From contig NZ_CAKMMF010000011.1 in NCBI RefSeq assembly GCF_927798095.1, forward strand, positions 119,126-178,975: 59,850 nt of DNA, given 5' to 3'. The notes under the pieces were generated by a model. The model did no database searches and was not told where the DNA came from. It saw only the letters and a program-made list of their open reading frames with translations. The DNA comes from Paenibacillus plantiphilus. Its GTDB lineage: Bacteria > Bacillota > Bacilli > Paenibacillales > Paenibacillaceae. Positions 1 to 8,700 of the stretch are shown here, piece after piece. Both the position numbers and the translations under genes were made by a program. The stretch's first letter is position 1. Each line of letters begins with the position of its first letter.

Positions 1-456
1 ACTAGTCAGATTGTTGTCTAGAAACGCCCCTTGCTCGATCGTCGTTACGTTATCTGGAATCGTCAGCGAGGACAGTTGATTGTCCCTGAAAGCATCAACT
101 CCGATCGTTGTGAGGCTGCTAGGGAGAGTCAAATTAGTCAGTTGGTTCGCTTGAAACGCCCCTTTCCCGATCGTCGTCACGCTATTCGGAATCGTCAGAG
201 AAGGAAGTTGTTTAGTCTTGAAGGCATCCATACCGATTTCGACCACGATTAATCCGCTACCCACAAGATCAGGTATGACAACATCCACTCCGTTACTTCC
301 CGTGTAGTCTATGATTTTAGCGGTGCCGCCGCCCAGATCCTCATATTGAAAATCTCCATCCATAGCGGCAGTGGCTGGAAACGACATGACACTACCTAAC
401 AATAGCAATATTGACAGTGCAGTAAATCCTATTTTACGTGAAAAACCTTGTAACAT
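1..456 (-). CDS. BspA-type leucine-rich-repeat secreted protein, N-terminal part
   Basis: The reading frame opens at an ATG at 456 behind an AAAGGTGGG ribosome site and stays open to the window edge, so 152 codons are visible and the C-terminus is missing. A basic start followed by a run of Leu/Ile/Ala and a likely signal-peptidase site (PATAA, about residue 35) shows it is exported. From about residue 75 there are three repeats of about 23 residues of the form LTIPxSVTTIGxGAFxxNQ, which is the LRR_5/BspA pattern found in surface proteins of Firmicutes. A surface or adhesion role is inferred from the family. The repeats are also similar at the DNA level. Confidence 0.8.
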   Translation of the reverse strand, partial: MLQGFSRKIGFTALSILLLLGSVMSFPATAAMDGDFQYEDLGGGTAKIIDYTGSNGVDVVIPDLVGSGLIVVEIGMDAFKTKQLPSLTIPNSVTTIGKGAFQANQLTNLTLPSSLTTIGVDAFRDNQLSSLTIPDNVTTIEQGAFLDNNLTS

Positions 457-529
457 AATGAATTCCCACCTTTCACATCTGCATATATAATGATTACGTA
501 AGCAATTAGTTTTCATCCTAGCATACTGC

Positions 530-551
530 TATGATAAAATTATGATAAAAT
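530..551 (+). promoter_or_regulatory. Duplicated -10-like element upstream of the kinase gene
   Basis: Two abutting 11-bp copies of TATGATAAAAT lie 50-70 bp upstream of the histidine kinase start. Each contains a TATGAT -10-like hexamer. No good -35 hexamer is seen at 17 bp from either, so this is only a candidate promoter for the kinase-regulator operon. Confidence 0.35.
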
Positions 552-602
552 CCAATTACAACATTCAATTCTCTCAACTCCAAAGGAGTAACTCACCTAT
601 AT

Positions 603-2342
603 ATGGATGATTTATGGTCACTACCCTCAATCACAATCATACTTTCGGCCATTCTAATGTGCATCATGCTGATGTATGCGATCGTGTACCACCAAGAACG
701 AGGTGTGCGATATTTCGTATGGGTATTAGTCTGCCGAGTCGTTTATGCCGGGTGTGTGATTCTCGAGATCAGTCGTTCAGACTTGCAAACCAAGCTTTTT
801 TTTCGAAATATAGAGCAAACGGCACTTTTATTTATGGTTCCGTTGATGGTGCTTTTTGTCTTGGACCTAGTCGGCAAGGACAAGTGGTTGAGGCTAAGAT
901 GGAGCCTCTCTCTACTAGCCTTATTCGCTTGCTGGGCAGTGGTCATCTGGGCGGAACCTTATTGGCATGTCATTAATAGAACGCAAGAATTGATCAATGG
1001 ACACCTGGTCACGACCAAAACCCCGTATTCCCTTGTTTTCAATCTATTGTGCTATGCCATTATTGCGTGCTGCGTATTTGTTCTGGTCCGTTACATACGA
1101 AGCACGCGCCCCGAAATCCGCGGAGCTGGCATGTGGCTGCTCCTGTTCGGATGCATTCCAGTATTGGTGGAGATGATGAAGTTGTTCAAGCCCAATCTCT
1201 CCCCTTGGCTTCTCCCTCTTTCAGTCTATAGTGGGATTTGCGGCATCATCATGTTCTGGATTATTTTGCGCAAAAGGCTTTTTTCAAGCGTACCCATGGC
1301 AAGGAACATCGTTGTAGAGACGATGCATGAAGGGATGCTCATTATGAATACGGATGGAAATATTATCGATAGCAATAGATTTGCTCGCTTATTGTTAGAA
1401 GTTGATGATAACCATCCAATTCTAGGCCGTAGTTATGGGGAAGTACTCACAGCTTGGCCCCAGTGGCAGTCTGCATGCGCCCGCATGGAAGAATGCCGAG
1501 TGGAGATCAGTACCCGGATCGGACATGAGAAGAAATCATACATCGTGAATGTCTATCCATTCTTCACCCAGCGACAACGCAAGCTAGGAACCATCTCCAT
1601 CATTATCGATATTACGGAGAAGCAACAAGCGCTGGAGCAAATCGCCCGCCTTAATCAAATGAAGGATCAGCTGTTCACAGCCGTATCCCATGACATTCGT
1701 AATCCGTTAGCCGTTCAAGTCAACTTGTTGGAAATGCTAGAGCAGGATAACGAATCCTCGCGCCAAGCAAACAGAGAGGTTTTCCACGCATTAAGCGAAC
1801 AAATTCGCAACACCTATTCGATGGTTGAGAATCTAGTGGAATGGTTTCGCGGCCAGAAGGAAGGGATTGTGTTACATCCCGAATCGCTTATCGTATCTGA
1901 AGCCGTTGAAGAAGCATGCCGTTTACTTGTGTTGAACTGTGAAGCGAAGCAGTTGACTTTGCACATCCATGTGGACGAAGAAATCCGGGTCCACACCGAC
2001 CGCGAAGTACTCATTCTTGTTATCCGCAATCTTCTATCCAATGCGATTAAGTATTCCATTCAGGGCGGAGTGATCCTAATCCGTGCAATAGCCTCCGGAG
2101 GCAGAGTCGAAATCACCGTTCAAGATGATGGCATAGGGATGAGTGAGGAACAGATTAGCCATGTGTTCGATGACACGCGATTTGATTCCACTATAGGCAC
2201 TGCTGGTGAGAAGGGAACTGGTTTAGGCTTACTCGTAAGCCGGCAATTCCTACGAATGAGCGATGGACATCTCAAGGTGCGCAGTAAGCTAGGAAGTGGC
2301 AGCAGCTTTACTATCGTTCTAGAGGATGGGGATTTGCGATGA
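603..2342 (+). CDS. Membrane sensor histidine kinase (7TM-type N-terminus, PAS, HisKA, HATPase)
   Basis: Sensor kinase of a two-component system, 579 residues. Residues 1-225 hold about seven hydrophobic segments, as in the N-terminal 7TM histidine kinase family. A PAS-like domain follows (about 235-340), then a HisKA dimerisation helix with H-box SHDIRNPL (phospho-acceptor His363), then the ATPase domain with N-box LLSNAIKYS, G1 box DDGIGM and G2 box GEKGTGLGL. It should autophosphorylate on His363 and pass phosphate to the regulator encoded next, whose start overlaps this stop by 4 bp (ATGA). The signal sensed cannot be told from sequence. The AAAGGAG site is 14 nt from the ATG, longer than usual, so the start is slightly uncertain. 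Confidence 0.9.
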   Translation: MDDLWSLPSITIILSAILMCIMLMYAIVYHQERGVRYFVWVLVCRVVYAGCVILEISRSDLQTKLFFRNIEQTALLFMVPLMVLFVLDLVGKDKWLRLRWSLSLLALFACWAVVIWAEPYWHVINRTQELINGHLVTTKTPYSLVFNLLCYAIIACCVFVLVRYIRSTRPEIRGAGMWLLLFGCIPVLVEMMKLFKPNLSPWLLPLSVYSGICGIIMFWIILRKRLFSSVPMARNIVVETMHEGMLIMNTDGNIIDSNRFARLLLEVDDNHPILGRSYGEVLTAWPQWQSACARMEECRVEISTRIGHEKKSYIVNVYPFFTQRQRKLGTISIIIDITEKQQALEQIARLNQMKDQLFTAVSHDIRNPLAVQVNLLEMLEQDNESSRQANREVFHALSEQIRNTYSMVENLVEWFRGQKEGIVLHPESLIVSEAVEEACRLLVLNCEAKQLTLHIHVDEEIRVHTDREVLILVIRNLLSNAIKYSIQGGVILIRAIASGGRVEITVQDDGIGMSEEQISHVFDDTRFDSTIGTAGEKGTGLGLLVSRQFLRMSDGHLKVRSKLGSGSSFTIVLEDGDLR

Positions 2343-3472
2343 GGGTTATTGTGATTGATGATGAGAAAGCCATGCATATCGTGATGAATCGCTTACTATC
2401 CGAGATAAGCGGCGTAGTCGTGATTGGTTGCTATCAGAATGCCGCACAGGCGCTGGAGCAAATACGGCAAGAAGCCATTGATCTAGTATTCATTGATATC
2501 ATGATTGGGCAGGATCACGGGTTAGAGGTCGCCCGTCAACTCCGTTCCACCCACAGTGAGGTGGACATTGTGTTCGTAACCTCGCACAAGGAGTTTGCTA
2601 TCGATTCATTCGACAGTTATCCTCTGGATTATATGATCAAACCAGTTTCGAAATCACGCCTGGAACAGACGATCGCGCGAGCCGCAGCAAGAATCAGTGA
2701 AAAGTCCGCGATTGCGGGCGGCCCCGCCGGAAGTCTGATGGTGCGAGCCTTTGGAGGGTTCGAAGTAAGGAGCGAGCAAGCTGGGCCTGCGAGGTGGATC
2801 TCGAAGAAAAGTATGGAGTTATTCGCTTACCTGCTGATGCATAAAGGCCGCCCGGTGTCCAAAAGCCGGATCATCGAACACATTTACTCAGACATGTCAC
2901 AAGAGAATGTTGCAACCTACGTTAATACGAATGTCTATCAGCTTCGTAAAACCCTGCAGGCACTTGGGCATAAGAACATCATTGTCCATTCTCAAGAACA
3001 ATACTGGCTGATCCTCGATCATATCAAGATCGATTTCTTGCAATTCGAAGATCAGGTTTCTCAATTAACTGGAATTGAATCCGATCATATTGAGAAGGCA
3101 TTGGCATGCGAGCAACTGTATACCGGTGAATTATTCGAGGACCGATCCTATGAATGGTCGATTACCGAGCAAATCCGTCTGCACAGATTGTATTCCCAAT
3201 TCGCCAAACGGCTGAGTCGGTGTCTGCTAACGCACCGTAGAGCCGAGCAAGCAACCCTCTTAATCAAGAAGCTGCTTCTAAGCGATGAATGGGACGAGGA
3301 AGCGAACCTGTTACTGCTTCAAGCTTATGGAGAATTGAAGGATCATGTATCATTAACGCAACATTATACGTACATATCAAATCTGTACCAGCAAGAATTA
3401 TCTGTCCCCCTTCCCGTTGAATTCTCGGAGATCTATGAATACTTCATAAATAAATGCAAAAAGACACCTTAG
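2339..3472 (+). CDS. Response regulator with SARP/BTAD-like output domain
   Basis: Cognate regulator of the kinase just upstream, 377 residues, translationally coupled through ATGA. Residues 1-120 form a receiver domain with the acidic pair DD7-8, phospho-acceptor Asp53 (VFIDIM), the conserved TS (VFVTSHKEF) and Lys in MIKPVS. Residues about 135-225 fit an OmpR/SARP-type winged helix (LMHKGRPVSKSRIIEHIY), and the C-terminal third is a helical BTAD-like domain. It is expected to bind DNA as a transcription factor. Its targets are unknown; the neighbouring LRR gene is only a guess. Confidence 0.88.
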   Translation: MRVIVIDDEKAMHIVMNRLLSEISGVVVIGCYQNAAQALEQIRQEAIDLVFIDIMIGQDHGLEVARQLRSTHSEVDIVFVTSHKEFAIDSFDSYPLDYMIKPVSKSRLEQTIARAAARISEKSAIAGGPAGSLMVRAFGGFEVRSEQAGPARWISKKSMELFAYLLMHKGRPVSKSRIIEHIYSDMSQENVATYVNTNVYQLRKTLQALGHKNIIVHSQEQYWLILDHIKIDFLQFEDQVSQLTGIESDHIEKALACEQLYTGELFEDRSYEWSITEQIRLHRLYSQFAKRLSRCLLTHRRAEQATLLIKKLLLSDEWDEEANLLLLQAYGELKDHVSLTQHYTYISNLYQQELSVPLPVEFSEIYEYFINKCKKTP

Positions 3473-3500
3473 AGCAATTTTCATCACTCTAAGGTGTCTT
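3461..3500 (+). terminator. Terminator of the two-component operon
   Basis: A perfect 14-bp inverted repeat (AAGACACCTTAGAG and its complement) with a 12-nt loop overlaps the last codons of the response regulator. Confidence 0.75.
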
Positions 3501-3527
3501 CAGTTTACTGAATGTGGGCAAAAATCT

Positions 3528-3544
3528 GTTTCCCTCAAGGAAAC
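3528..3544 (-). terminator. Probable original groEL terminator, now displaced
   Basis: On the minus strand a GTTTCC/GGAAAC hairpin is followed by AGATTTTT. It lies about 35 bp beyond attL on the host side, where the 3' end of groEL would end without the prophage. It was probably the native groEL terminator and is now some 43 kb away. This is inferred from the attachment-site geometry. Confidence 0.5.
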
Positions 3545-3577
3545 CCTTTACAACAGGCTTTTCAGCCTACTACATAC

Positions 3578-3594
3578 TACATCATGCCGCCCAT
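3578..3594. repeat. attL core (17-bp direct repeat)
   Basis: TACATCATGCCGCCCAT is identical to 46835-46851. Read on the minus strand it encodes the end of GroEL (MGGMM plus the first two bases of the stop codon). The base next to it on the host side (C at 3577) would complete a TAG stop, so the uninfected groEL probably ends in TAG. Confidence 0.9.
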
Positions 3595-3708
3595 CTTTTA
3601 TCACCTATCGTTATTCAACGTAATAAACCGTTTTCCAATTCGCTCTTAATAAAACAACTCGAAAACACATATTCACTTTCGTTTAAAACCGATATCTAAC
3701 GGAATTTT

Positions 3709-3770
3709 CGTGAGTTTCTGCGTGAGTTTTTTTGTTTTCTGTGAGTTTTTGCGATTCTTGTGAGTTTTTT
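3709..3770. repeat. Four GTGAGTTTT arm-type repeats near attL
   Basis: Four same-direction copies of GTGAGTTT(T) start at 3710, 3722, 3741 and 3760. Two more copies flank attR. Short same-direction repeats on both arms of a phage attachment site are what the N-terminal arm-binding domain of tyrosine integrases recognises, so these are probably integrase or excisionase sites. Confidence 0.65.
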
Positions 3771-3854
3771 ATTCATCTCTGATTTCGATAAAGAAATCGC
3801 GTTTCTTCTATATATAGGTCTCCAATTTCAACCACTATCTTCCCGCTTTTAAAA

Positions 3855-3876
3855 CAAACATACGTTCGTGTATAAT
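3855..3876 (+). promoter_or_regulatory. LexA-like SOS box overlapping a promoter
   Basis: CAAACATACGTTCG (3855-3868) matches 13 of 14 positions of the Bacillus LexA consensus CGAACRNRYGTTYG, and a TATAAT -10 hexamer follows at 3871-3876. The next gene starts 20 bp downstream. Damage-induced expression of that gene is the simple reading. Confidence 0.65.
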
Positions 3877-3895
3877 ATCACTGAGGTGATACGTG

Positions 3896-4285
3896 ATGAA
3901 AAATGTGCCGACGAGAGAAGAAATCGAAGCGATCCGCAATTCCATTTTGTTGCCGTTTATGCTCGACATGTTGGAGGCCGAGTTGCGCAAGCTACAGCAT
4001 GACCGGCAGCCGCTGCGGAATCTATTTGTCGAAGCGAATGAATCGCTATCCAGAGACATATTTAATGAACTGGTGACTGTAAGGAAGTATCTGAAGGAAC
4101 ACGACATAAAAGTAGTTGAAGGTGATCGGGTAGGCGAGGAAATGCACTATAAATTTTGGTGTAGGGGATATGAGGATGAGTTTATGTTGATGCGGTTCCT
4201 GGCGAAGTCGGAGTTATCTATCCGTTTCGGGAGGTATATCGGTGAAATGGGAACGCGGTGGAAAAAAGAAAGGCTCACTCGTTAG
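3896..4285 (+). CDS. Uncharacterised small phage protein under a LexA-like box
   Basis: 129 residues, charged and largely helical, with no membrane segment and no family I recognise. The ATG at 3896 is preferred over the in-frame GTG at 3893 because GAGGTGA lies 6 nt before it. It is the only plus-strand gene at the left end of the prophage, it faces the lysis operon, and its stop overlaps the amidase stop by 4 bp. Its promoter carries a near-perfect SOS box, so a role when DNA is damaged (induction or host takeover) is possible, but nothing in the protein itself shows that. Confidence 0.75.
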   Translation: MKNVPTREEIEAIRNSILLPFMLDMLEAELRKLQHDRQPLRNLFVEANESLSRDIFNELVTVRKYLKEHDIKVVEGDRVGEEMHYKFWCRGYEDEFMLMRFLAKSELSIRFGRYIGEMGTRWKKERLTR

Positions 4286-4299
4286 AGCAAGCCCCTTTC
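4262..4299 (-). terminator. Terminator of the late/lysis operon
   Basis: On the minus strand an imperfect hairpin (GAAAGG ... CCTTTC, with further CTC/GAG pairing) overlaps the last codons of the amidase gene and is followed by TTTTTT. Confidence 0.6.
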
Positions 4300-5133
4300 C
4301 TTCATTAACGGTTCAAATAGAAGTAATTTGCGAATTCCCTCCGGCGAATACTGGCCATTCCCCATTGCAGTTTTGTATAATTCCATGACGCGGTTATAAG
4401 CTCCTGTTGGCGTTTTCTCCCCTCCCACAATATCCATCACAGGATACAACCACGATAGCTTTGTCGCGGCGTTGCTGCCCCATTTAGGGTCATTGAGTTT
4501 ATTGCCTAAGTCTCGGACGCGCTCGGCTATCGCGTAGGCCACAGCGCGTTTTGAACCTTCTCCCTGTAAGGATTGTAGGCGTTCCTCATAGTGTTCGATA
4601 TCCATGCTATCGGCTATAGACAATTCAGCATACAAGCGTGTCCAAGGGAAATTCACTCCCGGGCAAGTACCTTTTTTGCTATCGATCTGATTATGAGCAA
4701 TAACCTGATGGCTATTGAGAGATATTGTATTACCATATATGCGTATAACTTCGGTCTGAATCCATTTATGCAGCCAACAGGAGGCGTAGAATTGAGCCTC
4801 GGTTAGTTCGCCATCGATACCGTTCCCTAAGTAACCTTCATGCTCAATGGTAGCGGTGTAATAGTTAGCATTGATTCCTCCCATCTGCCGCACAAGTGGC
4901 GACTTAGGGGTATTAACGATGCCGTTCGTGTGAGCGCGATTGGTGAGATCTACGAACTGCAATATAGCCCCGTCCCGACACACAAGATAATGTGAAGAAT
5001 TCCCCCCAGGATTCATGAAGGTATTTATAACGCTGCCTCTTTTTCCGATCGTAATATGATCCACGATTGCTATCGGCTTATGGGTTCCGCGAGTGCCGTA
5101 GTTTGGGACTAGCATTTTTTCGATGTTAATCAT
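4282..5133 (-). CDS. Phage endolysin, N-acetylmuramoyl-L-alanine amidase
   Basis: 283 residues. The N-terminal 160 residues fit the zinc-dependent Amidase_2/PGRP fold (as in T7 lysozyme), which cuts the bond between N-acetylmuramic acid and L-alanine in peptidoglycan. Likely zinc ligands are His26 (VDHITIG), His147 (VIAHNQID) and Cys157 (GTCPG). His142 is an alternative. The C-terminal 100 residues (about 180-283) are helical and probably bind the wall, but show no SH3 or LysM motif I can name. There is no signal peptide, so release depends on the holin-type genes just upstream. The gene is last in the late operon. Confidence 0.9.
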   Translation of the reverse strand: MINIEKMLVPNYGTRGTHKPIAIVDHITIGKRGSVINTFMNPGGNSSHYLVCRDGAILQFVDLTNRAHTNGIVNTPKSPLVRQMGGINANYYTATIEHEGYLGNGIDGELTEAQFYASCWLHKWIQTEVIRIYGNTISLNSHQVIAHNQIDSKKGTCPGVNFPWTRLYAELSIADSMDIEHYEERLQSLQGEGSKRAVAYAIAERVRDLGNKLNDPKWGSNAATKLSWLYPVMDIVGGEKTPTGAYNRVMELYKTAMGNGQYSPEGIRKLLLFEPLMKERGLL

Positions 5134-5142
5134 AAGCGCCTC

Positions 5143-5355
5143 CTAGTGATAGGTTTCTCCCGAACTTGATTCGTCCTTGGGTTTCGTTGGCTTGATGAAA
5201 AGCCCAATAATCATCACGATAAATAGCGAAATATCGGCAATCGTGTTAAGCAGCTCGTCGCTGATCTCATAACCGAATGACTGCTTAATAAACGCTGCGA
5301 TTGCCGCCAGCAGCGGCAGCAGGATAGCCTTATTTATGTTCCTGAGTTTGTCCAT
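5143..5355 (-). CDS. Phage holin
   Basis: 70 residues starting at an ATG with GGAGGT 8 nt upstream. Two hydrophobic segments (about residues 10-26 and 42-58) are separated by a short polar stretch, and the tail is Lys/Pro/Ser rich, the usual layout of small Gram-positive holins. It ends 10 bp before the amidase start, the usual holin-endolysin order. The same frame is open further upstream, so a longer product is also possible (see the overlapping entry). Confidence 0.75.
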   Translation of the reverse strand: MDKLRNINKAILLPLLAAIAAFIKQSFGYEISDELLNTIADISLFIVMIIGLFIKPTKPKDESSSGETYH

Positions 5356-5667
5356 GATCAATGACCTCCAAATGGTGTATAGTCCCGCAAAACGGGCAAT
5401 AGTATTTGTTGCCCAGTGCAATGGCGACAACTCGTTTCTTCTCGTCGCTGTATCCCTTGAATCGTCGCTCGAAATATCCGCACTCCATATCCCCAATCGC
5501 TCCTTTATCGCTCGTATATCGTTGGACAGTTGCACGTTAACCTTGCGCTTATGCTGACTGTCCTTGATCTTGATAATTGCTAGTACAATCGCTGTCACGC
5601 TGGCCCAACTCAGGCCGTCCGACAACATCTGATGGAGTAATTCCAATAAGTCTGTAATAGGGATCAC
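5143..5667 (-). CDS. XhlA/BhlA-like membrane protein in frame with the holin
   Basis: An unbroken 174-codon frame. The first about 65 residues have one hydrophobic segment (SVTAIVLAIIKI) and then a charged coil (NDIRAIKERLG), the layout of XhlA/BhlA membrane proteins that assist holins. The middle (about 66-104) looks non-coding in this frame because the zinc-ribbon gene lies there in another frame. The last 70 residues are the holin. No stop separates the parts, so the first gene reads through unless a frameshift or termination signal intervenes. The start is unclear: the GTG at 5667 overlaps its own AAGGTG site, and an ATT would be better spaced. Confidence 0.5.
   Translation of the reverse strand: MIPITDLLELLHQMLSDGLSWASVTAIVLAIIKIKDSQHKRKVNVQLSNDIRAIKERLGIWSADISSDDSRDTATRRNELSPLHWATNTIARFAGLYTIWRSLIMDKLRNINKAILLPLLAAIAAFIKQSFGYEISDELLNTIADISLFIVMIIGLFIKPTKPKDESSSGETYH
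5330..5488 (-). CDS. Small zinc-ribbon protein overlapping the holin genes
   Basis: 52 residues in a different frame from the membrane-protein frame that covers the same DNA. It opens with MECGYFERRF and has a CPFC knuckle followed by two His residues (CPFCGTIHHLEV), a likely zinc site. A purine-rich AAAGGAG lies 11 nt upstream of the ATG. The composition is that of a real small protein, while the competing frame is Thr/Arg/Ser rich here. It overlaps the holin start by 26 bp. Function unknown. Confidence 0.55.
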   Translation of the reverse strand: MECGYFERRFKGYSDEKKRVVAIALGNKYYCPFCGTIHHLEVIDHGQTQEHK

Positions 5668-5770
5668 CTTCGTATAACAGCATGTCCTTACACTCCTGAC
5701 CGCATAAAGAAAGGACTAAGCACAAGGCCCAGTCCTCAAAGACACTATTCATTGGTTCGATTTCAAGCAT
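5549..5770 (-). CDS. Small hypothetical protein before the lysis genes
   Basis: 73 codons from an ATG with GAGGTGA 5 nt upstream, directly after the stop of the large virion gene. The first about 45 residues look protein-like (CGQEC, then GDPYYRL). The last part overlaps the following membrane-protein frame by over 100 bp and may not be conserved. No family recognised. Confidence 0.45.
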   Translation of the reverse strand: MLEIEPMNSVFEDWALCLVLSLCGQECKDMLLYEGDPYYRLIGITPSDVVGRPELGQRDSDCTSNYQDQGQSA

Positions 5771-5773
5771 ATA

Positions 5774-8700
5774 TCACCTCGTTACTCGTATCCCATACTC
5801 ATGCTTAAGCCTGTCCGTATGCTTCTTTTTGGTGATCGCATAAATTTTTTTGACCATATCAGCCTTACGAAGATCGTCTAATTCTTTAGGGATTTTACCG
5901 ATTTGTTCAATCACTTCATTCCCGATATCTTCTTGCAGTTTGGCATATCGATCAGGAGGAATGCTGATTTTTACATCACCTTGCCTCGTTCTTCCTTCTA
6001 CCGTTTTTTCTGGAGGTTTCGGTGCTAAACCTGTATCCCCTGTGCGGTCGATAAGATCAGCAATAAAAGCAGCAGCTTCGGTGTATGGCGCTACGTCTGA
6101 CTTGTAAGGGTTCAAATACTGCCCTACTACTCCGCTCGGATTCTTCCGATCTTGTCCAAGCGTTGTTTTAAGTGGCGGCAATTGTTGTGATAGCCCCGGT
6201 ATGCGGTTCATGAAGTACCCTTTTACATCATTTACAAAACCGTCATTATACGGAACTTTACGCATGGTCGGGTCTTGTCTTCGCGCTTCTTGTGCTAACA
6301 GGCTAGGACTAAAGCTTTTGAAAAAGGACTCTGCCAACCGCATAGGAATGCCAACTGCCTTCTCTCCCTGTGTGCCGCCGTACTGTGGTTGGAATGCTTC
6401 TTGAAGTCCTCTAACGGACGACATACCAAGCAGTGAACCGAACGCGTCCGAACCGGCACCGATCAAAGCGCCTTCCGTCCCTTTATCTTTGTTTGATGCC
6501 AAGCCTGCACCCATAGCAAACGGAAAGGCTACCGGCTGCAGCTTGTTATAGTCAAACTGATTATCTCCTTGTTGATACTTCGCCGCTTTTTCAGCAGCAT
6601 CCACCCCGTCCGTAAAAAATGCATCCAAGTACCTACCGAGCGCCGATGTGTTAAAGCGATACTTGCCGCGCCCTGCTTGCTCGCGAATAGCGTCTAGGTC
6701 TTTGTCTCCGCTGTCGTTCGCATCTGTTATAATACCAGTATTAAACATATAGTAGCCCAGCGGAGACATTACCCCTGTCGACATCAGTCCAAGCGATAAC
6801 GTGCGAATAGCTTCGCGGCGCGTTGCATCTGATTTGCTCGTAAGCTGATATAGACCCTTAATGATACCGCCCGGCGACATTGTAACAGCCGTGGAAGCGA
6901 TATTCATAGGCGTTCTGACGAAAGGAAACACCGTCCGCGCTATCGGGTTTATCGCCTTTGGCGATGAGTTTAGCCATTGTGCTGTTTTACCGCCAAGCGT
7001 ATCATTTCGCTGGAAGGTAGTGTTTTTTCCGATCCTGTCGGCCTGCAAAAGCGCTTCCTCCGGTGGGTCGTTGACGAATCGTTCAACATGTCGCTTGATG
7101 TTCTCTCTACCTTTAACGCCATTGTTGATCGCGTCTAGGTAGCCCATCTTGTGTATCTCTGACTGCCGGACAGCGCTGTATGTCGCATAGTCAGCGCCTT
7201 TTGCCACAGCCCCTAATGTGCGTTCAGCAAGCCCTAATGGGTTATAGAGACTCTTGTATGTTAATCCCCTAATCTCGTTCGGTCCAGCGATTCCAGCAGG
7301 GTTAACGCCATGCCAACCGCCATACGCACCTGTTGGCGCAGATTTCATCCAACGCCATATAAAGCGCAGCGGATTGCTTCCGTATAAAGTAACGTTTCGC
7401 TTCGTTTTAAACACAGTATGCATTGCTCGATCAATCATGGCAGGAAGTACGTCAGATGCTAGGTTTGTTGTCGCCATTAACGGACCAGACAAAGTATTGA
7501 TAGACTGCGTGGTACTGTTAAGGAGCATGGCGATATAGCGTATTGCATTAACTTTATCCCACAGGCTGGACTTTTCGTAGCTGTTCAATATCTTCTGCAT
7601 CTGCATATCTGCTTTAGTGGCGTTCATTCCTTGTAAATCCGTAACATCCTTAGCCAGTTGGCGCAGCTTCTTGATGTCATTAGGACGGACAGGATTATCC
7701 TTAATGTACTTCTCGACAATCTTTTCCTGTAAAGTGGCTTTCTGTCCTGTCATGCGCCGGAAGGATTCATCTGCCTGAATAAGTTTGTCTTCACTAATGT
7801 TCTTTGAAGTCCCTTTATAAATTTTTTGTGCTTGTTTAAAAATTTCGGTTGCGTGTGGGCGAACCGATTCCCCGAACACTTTAACTATTGTTTCTACATG
7901 ATCGGCGGCTTTAATCGTGCCTTTGACCATCTGTGAGGCTACGACAATTGCGTGGTCTGCCCATTCTCCGACTGGCACGGCGTTCAGTTGGTTTTTACGA
8001 GCTGCAATTCGAGCAAGCGCGGCCTGTTCCTTCTCGTCAAGATACGAAACTATCTTGTCGCGTTTTCGCGGGTCCTTTAGCTCAGGCGGCAGGATCTCAT
8101 CAACAGGTTTCACCTTTGGATTTCTTAGTTTCTTCGCGCCTTCCAAGAACCTTCCTAGTTGTTGAATCTCTGCTGACGTTACATTGTCTCCGCGCTCTAA
8201 CTTGTTCAGGATTTCAGTAAATTGATTCGACCTAACTCCTGCACCTGAATTCTCTTGGACTTTGGCGGCAAGCTCCTTAAACTTCACAGAATCCGCGACC
8301 GTCACTTCTTTGCCATTTTTGGCTGCTGTACGAGTTAAATGAAGCAACTGACCCTCTGGGCTCAAACGCGACAGCAATGAGGCTGCTTGTGATGTTTGTC
8401 CGGCATTCGTCAAATCTTTTGCGAGTTTATCCGCTACGTTCAGGGCTCGTTGATGTTCACCTAATGCGTCCAATTCGTGCAACAACCTGTATCCTGTTGC
8501 GATATGATCAGGGCCGCCGGATTGGTTGAAATGAAAGTCAGCTTCGGCTTTTGTCATGTTTTTCATGTTTTCATTGGCCTTCGAAACGGTATCCGCATTT
8601 CTTGCGATATCATACCTTTGATCGGTGGTGCGTATTCGGCGTTGTAAACCCTCAGAGAAATTACCGTTATTGAGTTGGTTTTGGTAGTTTGACCTTAATC

